Below, piece by piece: positions 8,062 through 15,273 of a stretch of DNA of 17,014 nt (position 1 is its first letter; the number at the start of each line of letters is the position of its first letter). Location of the stretch: assembly GCA_001577215.1 (NCBI GenBank), contig LSCC01000002.1, forward strand, positions 1 through 17,014. Direction: 5' to 3'. The stretch comes from Fidelibacterota bacterium TCS52. Its GTDB lineage: Bacteria; Fidelibacterota; Fidelibacteria; Fidelibacterales; Fidelibacteraceae. A program made the position numbers and the translations under genes. The notes beneath the pieces are model-generated. The model searched no databases. It was not told the origin of the DNA and saw only the letters and a program-made list of their open reading frames with translations.

Positions 8062-9315
8062 ATGACAAAAAATAATAAAAAAAATAATGATACAAAATAT
8101 TGCAATTTCTGTGGTAGATCAAATAAGGAAGTATCATTTTTAACAGAGGGAATTGGTGCTTCAATTTGTGACAAATGTGCTGCCACAATCACTGAATTTA
8201 CTAAAAAACAACCGGTTTCAAAAGTAAATTTGAAATTAGATAATTTACCAACTCCAAAAGAGATTCATAAAGCATTAGACAATTTTGTTATTGGTCAAGA
8301 AAATGCAAAAAAAACAATTTCTATTGCAGTTTACAACCATTATAAAAGGATACTTCATAATAATTCAAATGACGAAGAAGTTGAGTTAGAAAAAAGTAAT
8401 ATCCTTATGTTGGGACCAACTGGAACTGGAAAAACACTCATCGCTCAAACATTGGCAAGAATACTCAAAGTGCCATTTGCAATTGCAGATGCGACGGTTT
8501 TAACTGAAGCCGGATATGTAGGTGAAGATGTAGATAATATCATTACAAGATTATTACAAGCAGCAGATTACAATGTGGAAGCTGCGGAAAGAGGTATTAT
8601 TTATATTGATGAATTAGATAAAATTGGTAAAAAATCCGGCAATCCTTCAATTACTCGTGATGTTAGTGGTGAAGGTGTACAGCAAGCGCTGTTGAAAATA
8701 TTAGAAGGGACAACTTCATCTGTTATGCCTGAAGGTGGAAGAAAACATCCAGAAGCAAAATTAGTAAATATAAATACACGAAATATTCTCTTTATTGGTG
8801 GAGGTGCATTTAATGGATTGGAAAATATTATTGGACAGAGAATTGGTAAAAACAACATTGGATTCGGAACCAAAAAACAAACCAAAAAAGAACAAAACAG
8901 ATCGTTAATACTTTCACAAACAATTCCTCAAGATCTTGTTCATTACGGTTTTATTCCAGAATTAGTTGGTAGATTGCCAATAACAACGACATTAGAACAA
9001 TTAGATAAAGATACTTTGCTTTTAATTCTATCTGAACCAAAGAATGCTTTGGTCAAACAATACAAAAAACTTTTTGAACTTGAAAATATTGAATTGGAAT
9101 TTGAAAAATCCGCATTAGATGAAATTGTAAAAATCGCTTTTCAAAAAGACACCGGTGCAAGAGCTTTACGCTCTACAATAGAAAGTATAATGTTAGATGT
9201 TATGTATGAAATTCCAGGAAATAAGGATATTAAAAAAGTTATAATTAACAAGGGTTTCATCATAAACAATGGAAAATATAAATTGATAAAAAGGAAAAAG
9301 AAAGTAAAACAATAA
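8062..9315 (+). CDS. clpX: ATP-dependent Clp protease ATP-binding subunit ClpX
   Basis: ClpX is the AAA+ unfoldase that recognises tagged proteins and threads them into ClpP. The 417-aa product has the N-terminal zinc-binding domain with Cys14, Cys17, Cys36 and Cys39, Walker A GPTGTGKT (118-125), pore-1 loop GYVG (151-154), Walker B IIYIDELD (179-186), the RKH loop (227-229), the ClpP-docking loop IGFG (266-269), the arginine-finger region ELVGRLP (300-306) and sensor 2 GARALR (365-370). All key residues are present. The intact IGF loop shows it is meant to dock on a ClpP, most simply the product of the preceding gene. The gap to clpP is 24 bases and the SD site is weak. An 11-bp hairpin spans the stop codon. 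Confidence 0.97.
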   Translation: MTKNNKKNNDTKYCNFCGRSNKEVSFLTEGIGASICDKCAATITEFTKKQPVSKVNLKLDNLPTPKEIHKALDNFVIGQENAKKTISIAVYNHYKRILHNNSNDEEVELEKSNILMLGPTGTGKTLIAQTLARILKVPFAIADATVLTEAGYVGEDVDNIITRLLQAADYNVEAAERGIIYIDELDKIGKKSGNPSITRDVSGEGVQQALLKILEGTTSSVMPEGGRKHPEAKLVNINTRNILFIGGGAFNGLENIIGQRIGKNNIGFGTKKQTKKEQNRSLILSQTIPQDLVHYGFIPELVGRLPITTTLEQLDKDTLLLILSEPKNALVKQYKKLFELENIELEFEKSALDEIVKIAFQKDTGARALRSTIESIMLDVMYEIPGNKDIKKVIINKGFIINNGKYKLIKRKKKVKQ

Positions 9316-9332
9316 TTGATACAATTATTGTT
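9308..9332 (+). repeat. Perfect hairpin overlapping the clpX stop codon
   Basis: AACAATAATTG (9308-9318) and CAATTATTGTT (9322-9332) are exact reverse complements separated by ATA. The left arm contains the last codon and the TAA stop of clpX. The stem is AT-rich and no T-run follows, so it is not a typical intrinsic terminator. It might stabilise the clpX mRNA end, mark processing ahead of the tRNAs, or be chance in AT-rich DNA. Confidence 0.6.
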
Positions 9333-9380
9333 GATATTAACATTGAAGAAATGTAAATTTTGAACAGATTTTTGAAATTA

Positions 9381-9454
9381 GCGCACGTAGCTCAGTTGGA
9401 TAGAGTGACGGATTCCGGTTCCGTAGGCCGAGGGTTCAAATCCTTCCGTGCGTA
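9381..9454 (+). tRNA. tRNA-Arg (anticodon CCG)
   Basis: A full cloverleaf of 74 bases: acceptor GCGCACG/CGTGCGT with a G1-U72 wobble, D stem GCTC/GAGT, anticodon stem ACGGA/TCCGT enclosing loop TTCCGGT (anticodon CCG, reads CGG), T stem GAGGG/CCTTC with loop TTCAAAT, and discriminator A. A20 in the D loop is the usual arginine identity base. CCA is not encoded. It lies 65 bases after clpX and 16 bases before tRNA-Lys, so the two are probably made as one precursor. Confidence 0.95.
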
Positions 9455-9470
9455 CTTATTATAAAATTTA

Positions 9471-9543
9471 GCACCCGTAGCTCAGTTGGCAGAGCAGGTG
9501 ACTCTTAATCACAAGGTCGAAGGTTCGAGTCCTTCCGGGTGTA
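9471..9543 (+). tRNA. tRNA-Lys (anticodon CTT)
   Basis: A 73-base cloverleaf: acceptor GCACCCG/CGGGTGT with a G1-U72 wobble, D stem GCTC/GAGC, anticodon stem GGTGA/TCACA with a G-A mismatch at 27-43, anticodon loop CTCTTAA (anticodon CTT, reads AAG), a perfect T stem GAAGG/CCTTC, and discriminator A. CCA is not encoded. The last bases overlap a spurious GTG extension of the following gene. Confidence 0.95.
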
Positions 9544-9571
9544 CAAAATGCTAAATAAAAAGAGAACAACA

Positions 9572-10669
9572 ATGAAAAAACTATCTATTTTAATTACATT
9601 ATTAATTCTTTTTATACTACCAAATTGTGATCATATTACAAATCCAGAACAGGATAAATATACCGGAATTATTGAGGGAGTTAATTTTGACTCACTTTTT
9701 GCTTCACCAACAGAATTTGAATTACAAGCGATATCCGACGAATGGCAAAATAGAGAAATTATTAGTTCTAACATTAATGTGGTTTTCAAAAAAGATTTAT
9801 CCATAGGATCCAAAAACTACGATCTTCGTGTAATTTCTCAAGAAATCAATAATAACATTCATTATTTTGCTACCATAAACCCGCAAAATGCCGATGAAAA
9901 TAGTTTGCCAATTTTAACTTATTTACACGGAGGTGAAAGCGGAGTAAATATTTCAAAAGTAACTACTTTCTCAGAAATAAATGTTAACTTTAGAGAAATG
10001 ATTGACAATTTTATCATTGTGATCCCATCATTTCGTTCAGAACCGATAATAATCAATGATAGCTTGTCTTTTATTTCAGAAGGTGAACCAAGCCCTTGGA
10101 ACTATGATGTAGATGATGCATTAGCAAGTATCCAAGCTGCAATTGATATTACTCCAGAAATAGATTCTTCTCAAATAGCAATATTTGGAATAAGTAGAGG
10201 TGCTTGTGTTGGAATGCTCATGTCAATTCGAGATCCAAAAATCGATGTGGTCGTTGAATTTTTTGGGCCGACAGATTTCTTGGGCGATTATGTAAAAGAA
10301 ATTTTATACCAAACTTTAAAGGGTGGTGAGTATGATCTTCCCGGATTTAATTATTTGAATGAAAATTATATTCAGCCATTAAAAAATGATGAAAATAGTA
10401 TTGAAGAAACTCGAATAGAATTAATTCGAAGATCACCGGTATATTTCATTAATGACTTAGCACCATTACAGGTACATCACGGAACAGTCGATGAAATTGT
10501 TTTAATTAGTCAAGCTGAAAGAATAATCGAAGTTTTTAATGAGGCAAATTTTAATGAAAATAGATTTGAATCATATATTTATGATTCTTATGGTCATAAT
10601 GAATTTACAGTTATGTATGGTATGGAAAATGCATTACGATTTATTAATAATTTTATAACTTATCCTTAA
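9572..10669 (+). CDS. Putative lipoprotein alpha/beta-hydrolase
   Basis: The 365-aa product begins MKKLSILITLLILFILPNC, a lipoprotein-type signal with Cys19. Asn at -1 is unusual for a lipobox, so lipidation is likely rather than certain. The rest is an alpha/beta-hydrolase. The oxyanion-hole motif is LHGG (118-121), the nucleophile elbow GISRGA puts Ser208 in a GxSxG motif, Asp307 lies in HHGTVDEIV, and His342 lies in YGHNEF. This is a complete triad in the order and spacing of the prolyl oligopeptidase (S9) / dienelactone hydrolase type. Substrate (peptide or ester) cannot be told. I chose ATG 9572 because the longer GTG frame from 9539 would overlap the tRNA-Lys gene and precede the signal peptide; ATG 9548 is possible. 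The SD site is weak. A strong terminator follows 40 bases downstream. Confidence 0.85.
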   Translation: MKKLSILITLLILFILPNCDHITNPEQDKYTGIIEGVNFDSLFASPTEFELQAISDEWQNREIISSNINVVFKKDLSIGSKNYDLRVISQEINNNIHYFATINPQNADENSLPILTYLHGGESGVNISKVTTFSEINVNFREMIDNFIIVIPSFRSEPIIINDSLSFISEGEPSPWNYDVDDALASIQAAIDITPEIDSSQIAIFGISRGACVGMLMSIRDPKIDVVVEFFGPTDFLGDYVKEILYQTLKGGEYDLPGFNYLNENYIQPLKNDENSIEETRIELIRRSPVYFINDLAPLQVHHGTVDEIVLISQAERIIEVFNEANFNENRFESYIYDSYGHNEFTVMYGMENALRFINNFITYP

Positions 10670-10704
10670 TAACTTCTGTAAAAAATCAATTAATTTATTA
10701 TAAT

Positions 10705-10738
10705 AAAAAAGGCTCATAGTTTTTATGAGCCATTTTTT
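10705..10738. terminator. Bidirectional Rho-independent terminator between convergent genes
   Basis: Stem GGCTCATA (10711-10718) / TATGAGCC (10724-10731) has a 5-base loop, with six A residues on the left and six T residues on the right (10733-10738). It can end both the hydrolase transcript and the long minus-strand operon arriving from the right. Confidence 0.9.
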
Positions 10739-10842
10739 AATTAGTTTTTAAATTCTATTACAAATATTTTTTTCTTTCGGGATTTTTCAAATTTCCAATT
10801 CTAAATATTATTCGTGTATTTTTGGCAATCTCAAGTATCAAA

Positions 10843-12333
10843 TCAAAACATTCTACTCATTCTAAAATATCCAATCCAAGGTGCATCTTCAGTTGAAGTT
10901 TCCTTGGCAATATCAAACCTCATTCCCCATTCATATAGATCACCGGTTTCTATTCCAAATCCAATGGTACTTTTCAAATCATCAGAATTATAATCTAACA
11001 TATCTTTAACAACTGAATTGTTAATATCACTATCTACAATTCCCGCATCCATAAATCCAAAAAACCAAATATCATTAAACCCTATACCTATTTCTTGATT
11101 GATCAAAAGCATTTTCTTACCTTGTAATGACTTAAATGGAATTCCTCTAAGAGAACCAATTCCACCTAACCAATATTCATATTGAACCGGATGATCAACA
11201 TTTGATTCACCGGTTACAATTGATGTTATTACTCTTGTTCTGTTTTGTATAGTTTCTTCTATTGTTGTAATATAATCACATTCAAGATGCAATCTGTCAA
11301 AACTCCAATCACTACCATAACCATAATTTTCATAAATCCCACTTATTAACATTTCACCCGGAAAAGTCATTCCACTCTTACCAAAATTAATCGAATTTGA
11401 AATTCGAATTCCATTTATTTTTCCTGATGCAAACGGTATTCCATTATTATTCTTTGCAATTGGTCTATATTCATTTATTGTATCATTTTTATATAAACCA
11501 ATTGTATCTTCTGTCTGAGAAACATATTCAATTTTAAATTTCAAAAAATCCGTAAACTTTTGCTGTGCACCAATTTTATATCCTTCTGCAAGTATTCTAT
11601 CATAATTATCTTCTTTTTTGAATAAATAGGATATTATATTATCCAGATCGTTTGTTCTCCAATTATCAAAATGTTTCACTTGATGATATATATTTGTATA
11701 TAAACTTAATTTATTCTTTTCAAAAAAATTATATCTAACCATTGCTCCCGCTTCCCACTCTTTCATACCAAATGAATATCCACCTTCAAATCCAACATCC
11801 AGCATTTCTATATTACCAACTCCATTTATTACATCTCCCATTTGGAAATAAAATCCTTCTTGTCTATTAAAATCAAACCCCGGTTCAAATATTGGGTATG
11901 GATCGACTTCTCGAAATGTATTTGAAATATTCGTATGTCTATCATCTCCAAAGTGATAATTAAATTTTGAATAATTCCAATTAAATTGCGGTACTTTCAC
12001 ATGATTACCTTTTATATTTGTTTCAACTATATCGCCATCAATAGTAGCTGCCTCTTTTTTAATTATTTTTCCACCGATATTTTTCAAATTTCCAGTAATT
12101 ACAGAAGTGCTATCTAAAAATATTTTACCACCGTAAACTGTAATATTTCCATTAACTACACCAGCGAGATTTACATCACCGACAAAAACTTTTACATGAA
12201 TATTTGCTTTTAAAGTATCCCCTGCCTCAAGATCATAATCATCAAATTTCTCAACAATCACAACCTCATCATTAGCAAATAAAAATGTGATAAGCATTAA
12301 AACAACTAATATTAATTTATAGAACAATTTCAT
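10843..12333 (-). CDS. Outer-membrane beta-barrel of Omp85 type with N-terminal bactofilin-like domain
   Basis: The 496-aa product has a signal peptide (1-20, ending FLFA). Residues about 23-105 show short beta-turn repeats (VGDVNLAGVVNGNITVYGGK, then further GNL/GGK/GDI units) like the polymer-forming bactofilin fold. From about 155 the motif FNRQEGFYFQMG resembles the YNRxEG entry motif of DUF5686/Omp85-like barrels. Alternating aromatic strands follow, then GGIGSLRG (390-397), which matches the conserved Omp85 L6-loop motif (xRG). FFGFMDAGIV and a final Phe (RMSRMF) are typical of BamA-type C-termini. No POTRA domains are visible. Omp85 barrels insert or move proteins or lipids at the outer membrane; the role here is unknown. 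It is the last gene of the sigma operon, with a good SD (GGGAG, 7 bases from ATG) and a 29-base gap from the solenoid gene. Confidence 0.75.
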   Translation of the reverse strand: MKLFYKLILVVLMLITFLFANDEVVIVEKFDDYDLEAGDTLKANIHVKVFVGDVNLAGVVNGNITVYGGKIFLDSTSVITGNLKNIGGKIIKKEAATIDGDIVETNIKGNHVKVPQFNWNYSKFNYHFGDDRHTNISNTFREVDPYPIFEPGFDFNRQEGFYFQMGDVINGVGNIEMLDVGFEGGYSFGMKEWEAGAMVRYNFFEKNKLSLYTNIYHQVKHFDNWRTNDLDNIISYLFKKEDNYDRILAEGYKIGAQQKFTDFLKFKIEYVSQTEDTIGLYKNDTINEYRPIAKNNNGIPFASGKINGIRISNSINFGKSGMTFPGEMLISGIYENYGYGSDWSFDRLHLECDYITTIEETIQNRTRVITSIVTGESNVDHPVQYEYWLGGIGSLRGIPFKSLQGKKMLLINQEIGIGFNDIWFFGFMDAGIVDSDINNSVVKDMLDYNSDDLKSTIGFGIETGDLYEWGMRFDIAKETSTEDAPWIGYFRMSRMF

Positions 12334-12362
12334 TTTTTATCTCCCTTATCTTCAATTTTAAT

Positions 12363-13595
12363 TTATTTATTCAACTTATTTATAATTATATCACCGTTTT
12401 CCGTATTTAATTCAATCTTATGAGTTCCTTTATTTATTTTTCCTGCTGCAACAATTTTTCTTGAATTTATTTTAGAAATATCAATATTAAAATCCGAAAT
12501 AATATCTGCATCATATCCTTCGGCTATAGCATCAATAATACCATCCATTGACTTAGGAATATTTAACATAATTGATCCATTTCCACTTCTTAATAAAATT
12601 GAATTATCTTTTTTCACATTTGTATAAATTTTTGAAACATCAATATATCCATCCATCGTTTCAGCATTAATGCTACCGCTAATTCTTTCAATACTTATTT
12701 TCCCACCAGCTGTCTCGAAAACTCCATTACCAATAATTTTTCTTCCATCGATATTGCCTCCAAGGGTTTCTACTTCTATATTTCCGGTTACTTCATCTAT
12801 TTCTATATCACCACCTAAAGTTTCTGAATTAACATCTCCAACAATTCTGATTATTTCAATATCACCTCCGAAAGTTTCCAAGCCAACCAATTTACCATTA
12901 AATTCGTTTATTTTAATATCTCCACCAAGAGTTTCTGCTTTAATAACACCTCTTATTAATTCGAGTATAATATCTCCACCCATTGTTTCTATTTCTGTAT
13001 TCCCAGTAATCTCCTTACATTCAATATCCCCACCGGCAGATTTAATTTCAATATTTCCTTCTAAGTTAAATGAATTAACATCACCACCTAAAGTATTTAT
13101 AAATATTTTCCCATTCAATTTTTCTAAGATTACATCGCCACCTGTAGTTACAAGTTCTATTTCACCAGTGATGTTATTTATATTTAAATCTCCACCTAGA
13201 ACACTTAAAGCAATACTAATTTCTTTGGGCACATCTAAAATATAATTAATAGATTTTAGACCATGTCTAAAATGGATTTTATGATTGATGTCATTCGACA
13301 ATTTGTAACCATTGTCATTACTTTTTAATTCTGTATGAATCTTCTTCCATAATTCCTTTGCATCATTTTTTGAACGCTTTTTTATTTCTACTTTTTCTGT
13401 AAAGCGAATTACCTTATCATCTGTTCCTCTTAAAAAAACATCTCCCAACAATTTGTTACCTGTCAATTGTGTCGGTAATTTTTTTGCATCTAATTTGCTA
13501 TCGGTAACAAAAAGATAGTTTCCGTCAACATTGCTTATTTTGGTTTCCTGTCCAAAAACAAAACCTACCAAACATATTAATAAAATTATTTTCAT
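12363..13595 (-). CDS. Exported DUF4097-like beta-solenoid protein
   Basis: The 410-aa product has a signal peptide (MKIILLICLVGFVFG). A variable region lies at about 20-120. Residues about 126-324 hold eleven tandem units of about 18 residues with consensus 'G-x-I-x-x-E-T-L-G-G-D-I-x-I-x-x-I-x', predicted to form a regular beta-solenoid. The C-terminal part (IVAAGKINKGTHKIELNTEN, then GDIIINK) matches the usual end of DUF4097 (putative adhesin) proteins. DUF4097 proteins often sit beside ECF sigma/anti-sigma pairs, and their function is unresolved. It is third in the operon, 9 bases after the anti-sigma gene, and its SD (AGGAGAGGG, 13606-13598) overlaps that gene's stop. It probably lies in the periplasm or at the outer membrane and may work with the barrel encoded next (inference). 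Confidence 0.85.
   Translation of the reverse strand: MKIILLICLVGFVFGQETKISNVDGNYLFVTDSKLDAKKLPTQLTGNKLLGDVFLRGTDDKVIRFTEKVEIKKRSKNDAKELWKKIHTELKSNDNGYKLSNDINHKIHFRHGLKSINYILDVPKEISIALSVLGGDLNINNITGEIELVTTGGDVILEKLNGKIFINTLGGDVNSFNLEGNIEIKSAGGDIECKEITGNTEIETMGGDIILELIRGVIKAETLGGDIKINEFNGKLVGLETFGGDIEIIRIVGDVNSETLGGDIEIDEVTGNIEVETLGGNIDGRKIIGNGVFETAGGKISIERISGSINAETMDGYIDVSKIYTNVKKDNSILLRSGNGSIMLNIPKSMDGIIDAIAEGYDADIISDFNIDISKINSRKIVAAGKINKGTHKIELNTENGDIIINKLNK
12624..13220 (-). repeat. Eleven tandem 54-bp coding repeats in the solenoid gene
   Basis: The units encode an 18-residue turn with the core LGGDI; one unit has 19 residues. The core is degenerate at a few units (TGGDV, SAGGDI, LGGNI, AGGKI, MDGYI). 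The DNA copies have diverged but keep the period, which suggests an old expansion under structural constraint rather than a recent one. Confidence 0.85.
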
Positions 13596-13604
13596 TTCCC
13601 TCTC

Positions 13605-14534
13605 CTATTTTTTCCTTATTGGAACACCGCTATTTCCATAATATTTATTGATCATTGTTTTAACACCTTCTGATTTATCATTATCCGCAGCTTTCTGCAA
13701 TGCAATTTGAACATTTTGATCATTATCTTGTCCCAATATCTGAATAGCTTCCATTCTGATTGCAGGACTTTCTTCATTTTGTAGTATAAAAATACAGGTA
13801 TTCCTAATATTATCATTTAGAGAATAATTTTTTAAAGCTCGTAGTGCCTTTAAACGAACACCGGGGTTTTCATCATATTTAACTGAATGAATTAAAGCAT
13901 TAAGAATTTCTGTATCTCCCGATGTCATTCCTTCCATAATTTTTGCAGAATGTAATCTTATACCAGGATTATTCGATTTTACCAATGCATAAGCCAATAA
14001 TCTTTGAATATTCGGATCGCGTCTATTTCCCTCTATCTTTGTATCATTATTCCATGATAGATCAAAAGAAACATCATTAGTGGCGTTAGATACTTCATTA
14101 ATTTTTATATCATTCAATCTATTATTATCAATAATTTCCTGCACATTATATGCAGTTAATGTTGGATTCATTTCCTGAGTATTTTGTAAAATAAATCTCC
14201 CAACTAAGATACCAATCACAAGAGTTGCTGCTGCTGAAGCAATAGGTACAATAATTTTATTTGACCAAAATGAAAAATTTTCTTTTGGCTTATCAATTAT
14301 CATCTCTCTTCTGACAGTTTTCATTATTTTGTTATGTAATTTTTCAACACGGTCACTATCTAACTTGGGTTCAGGGATGTTTCCGTAATTTTGTGAAAAA
14401 AATATTTCATCATCCCACAATATTGAACAATCTATACACCCATTCTTATGTATTTCCATTTTCTTTAAAATATTTTCAGGAATTTCTGAAATATCATAAT
14501 TTAAAAGAATATCTTGAAATTTTTTACAATCCAT
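13605..14534 (-). CDS. Membrane anti-sigma factor with C-terminal HEAT repeats
   Basis: The 309-aa product starts with a zinc-binding anti-sigma (ZAS-like) domain: Cys3, then His29-x3-Cys33-x2-Cys36 (HKNGCIDC), in the cytoplasm. One transmembrane segment follows at about 94-116 (IIVPIASAAATLVIGILVGRF). The exported part ends in four HEAT-type units of about 31 residues from 172 to 300, with the recurring pattern NPGIRLHSAKIM / NPGVRLKALRAL / SPAIRMEAIQIL. Anti-sigma factors of this type hold an ECF sigma inactive until an envelope signal releases it; the HEAT array is a likely sensor or partner-binding surface (inference). The gene begins 4 bases after the sigma stop codon, and its SD (AAGGTGAT) overlaps the end of the sigma gene, so the two are translationally coupled. 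Confidence 0.85.
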   Translation of the reverse strand: MDCKKFQDILLNYDISEIPENILKKMEIHKNGCIDCSILWDDEIFFSQNYGNIPEPKLDSDRVEKLHNKIMKTVRREMIIDKPKENFSFWSNKIIVPIASAAATLVIGILVGRFILQNTQEMNPTLTAYNVQEIIDNNRLNDIKINEVSNATNDVSFDLSWNNDTKIEGNRRDPNIQRLLAYALVKSNNPGIRLHSAKIMEGMTSGDTEILNALIHSVKYDENPGVRLKALRALKNYSLNDNIRNTCIFILQNEESPAIRMEAIQILGQDNDQNVQIALQKAADNDKSEGVKTMINKYYGNSGVPIRKK

Positions 14535-14538
14535 ATTA

Positions 14539-15099
14539 TCACCTTTTTGATAATTTATTTTTGTATGGTTTTAATAATACACGGAGTTTTTCATTTGCTC
14601 TAAATAAATATTTTTTAACAGTTCCTTGATGTAAATCCAAAATTGATGCGATTTCTTTTATTTTCAAATGTTGATCGTGTTTCATCATAAAAACAGTTTT
14701 TTGTTTTTCCGGCAATTCATTTAAAGCATTCCTTAATACTTTTTGAAATACTTCTTCTTCAGAAATATCCGTAGGATTATCATTTGATATGGCAAGATTT
14801 TTTTCGTCACCATCTTCATTGATTAAAAATTCATCATACGTTCTTGTTTTAATATGATTAAATGCCGTGTTCATTGTAATTCTGTAAAGCCAAGAATAAA
14901 ATGAAGATTTAAATTTGAAACTATCAATTTTTCGAAATATCGTTATAAAAACATTTTGAGCAATATCTTCCGCATCCTGTTCGTTCTTTGCAATCTTTAT
15001 TGCTATCATCAAAACACGCTCTTCATAATTTCTAACTATTTTTTCAAATGCTACCATATCACCTGCTTGTGCTCTTTTTATTATTGCAAATTCTTCCAT
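14539..15099 (-). CDS. ECF (sigma-70 family) RNA polymerase sigma factor
   Basis: The 186-aa product directs RNA polymerase to a small regulon. Region 2 spans about 5-85, with the core-binding motif DAEDIAQNVFITIFRKID (42-59) and FYSWLYRITMNTAFNHIK. Region 4 spans about 125-178 (ELPEKQKTVFMMKHDQHLK, then the helix-turn-helix IKEIASILDLHQGTVKKYL). The linker at 90-118 is acidic. ATG 15099 is preferred over a TTG at 15129 because family members begin 'MxxxxIIxRAQAGD' and GGAGG (15107-15103) lies just upstream, though the spacing of three bases is short. It is first in an operon with its probable anti-sigma factor, the solenoid and the barrel. It likely controls its own operon, as many such pairs do (family knowledge). 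Confidence 0.93.
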   Translation of the reverse strand: MEEFAIIKRAQAGDMVAFEKIVRNYEERVLMIAIKIAKNEQDAEDIAQNVFITIFRKIDSFKFKSSFYSWLYRITMNTAFNHIKTRTYDEFLINEDGDEKNLAISNDNPTDISEEEVFQKVLRNALNELPEKQKTVFMMKHDQHLKIKEIASILDLHQGTVKKYLFRANEKLRVLLKPYKNKLSKR

Positions 15100-15118
15100 A
15101 TTCCTCCGTCCTTTTCTT

Positions 15119-15149
15119 TTGACAAACAAATAACAAATAAAGTTGTCAA
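15119..15149. promoter_or_regulatory. Inverted repeat upstream of the sigma factor operon
   Basis: TTGACAA (15119-15125) and TTGTCAA (15143-15149) are exact inverted copies separated by 17 bases, 20-50 bases upstream of the sigma start codon. The distal arm reads TTGACA on the minus strand and could be a -35 element, but no good -10 is found at 17 bases. It may be an operator or a chance match. Confidence 0.25.
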
Positions 15150-15273
15150 TATTTTTTACTATTTTTTACAGTTATTTAAATTTAATTATTTTTTTAACTA
15201 TTATACAATAAAAAAAGATTTGATTAATGAAATATATTTAGTAGATTACTTCAAAAATAAAAGGAACAATAAT
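15150..15273. promoter_or_regulatory. Divergent intergenic region between sigma operon and glycosyltransferase
   Basis: This very AT-rich spacer must hold promoters for both directions. A perfect TATAAT lies on the minus strand (15205-15200), and TACAAT on the + strand (15204-15209) overlaps it. Neither has a convincing -35. The + strand gene has AAAAGGAA at 15259-15266, 7 bases from its ATG. Confidence 0.3.

Noticed and set aside
8601..8885. Minus-strand ORF inside clpX and similar shadows inside tig and the protease gene
   Set aside because: They lie antisense to strongly conserved coding sequence and have no SD site or recognisable domain.
9381..9543. Integration site or mobile island at the tRNA pair
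   Set aside because: No duplicated tRNA 3' end, integrase gene or compositional break is visible on either side.
9539..9571. GTG start for the hydrolase at 9539
   Set aside because: It lies inside the tRNA-Lys gene and would precede the lipoprotein signal peptide with 11 odd residues.
12624..13220. CRISPR-like array suggested by regular spacing
   Set aside because: The period is exactly 54 bases in an open coding frame, with variation at codon positions and no identical repeats or unique spacers.
12670..13245. Long + strand ORF (191 aa) opposite the solenoid gene
   Set aside because: It is antisense to the 54-bp repeats; its Pro/Ser-rich 'ISPPKVS' pattern is the mirror of the GGDI repeat codons. 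It has no SD site or family features, and the minus-strand gene is well supported.
15100..15129. TTG start for the sigma factor at 15129
   Set aside because: No SD upstream, and the extra residues (FVKRKGRRN) are not part of the ECF family start; the GGAGG motif used by ATG 15099 lies within this stretch.
14956..15273. 106-residue N-terminal extension of the glycosyltransferase
   Set aside because: It runs antisense through the sigma factor gene, has no SD site, and gives a Phe/Cys/Tyr-rich sequence unlike the protein; the ATG at 15274 has a good SD.
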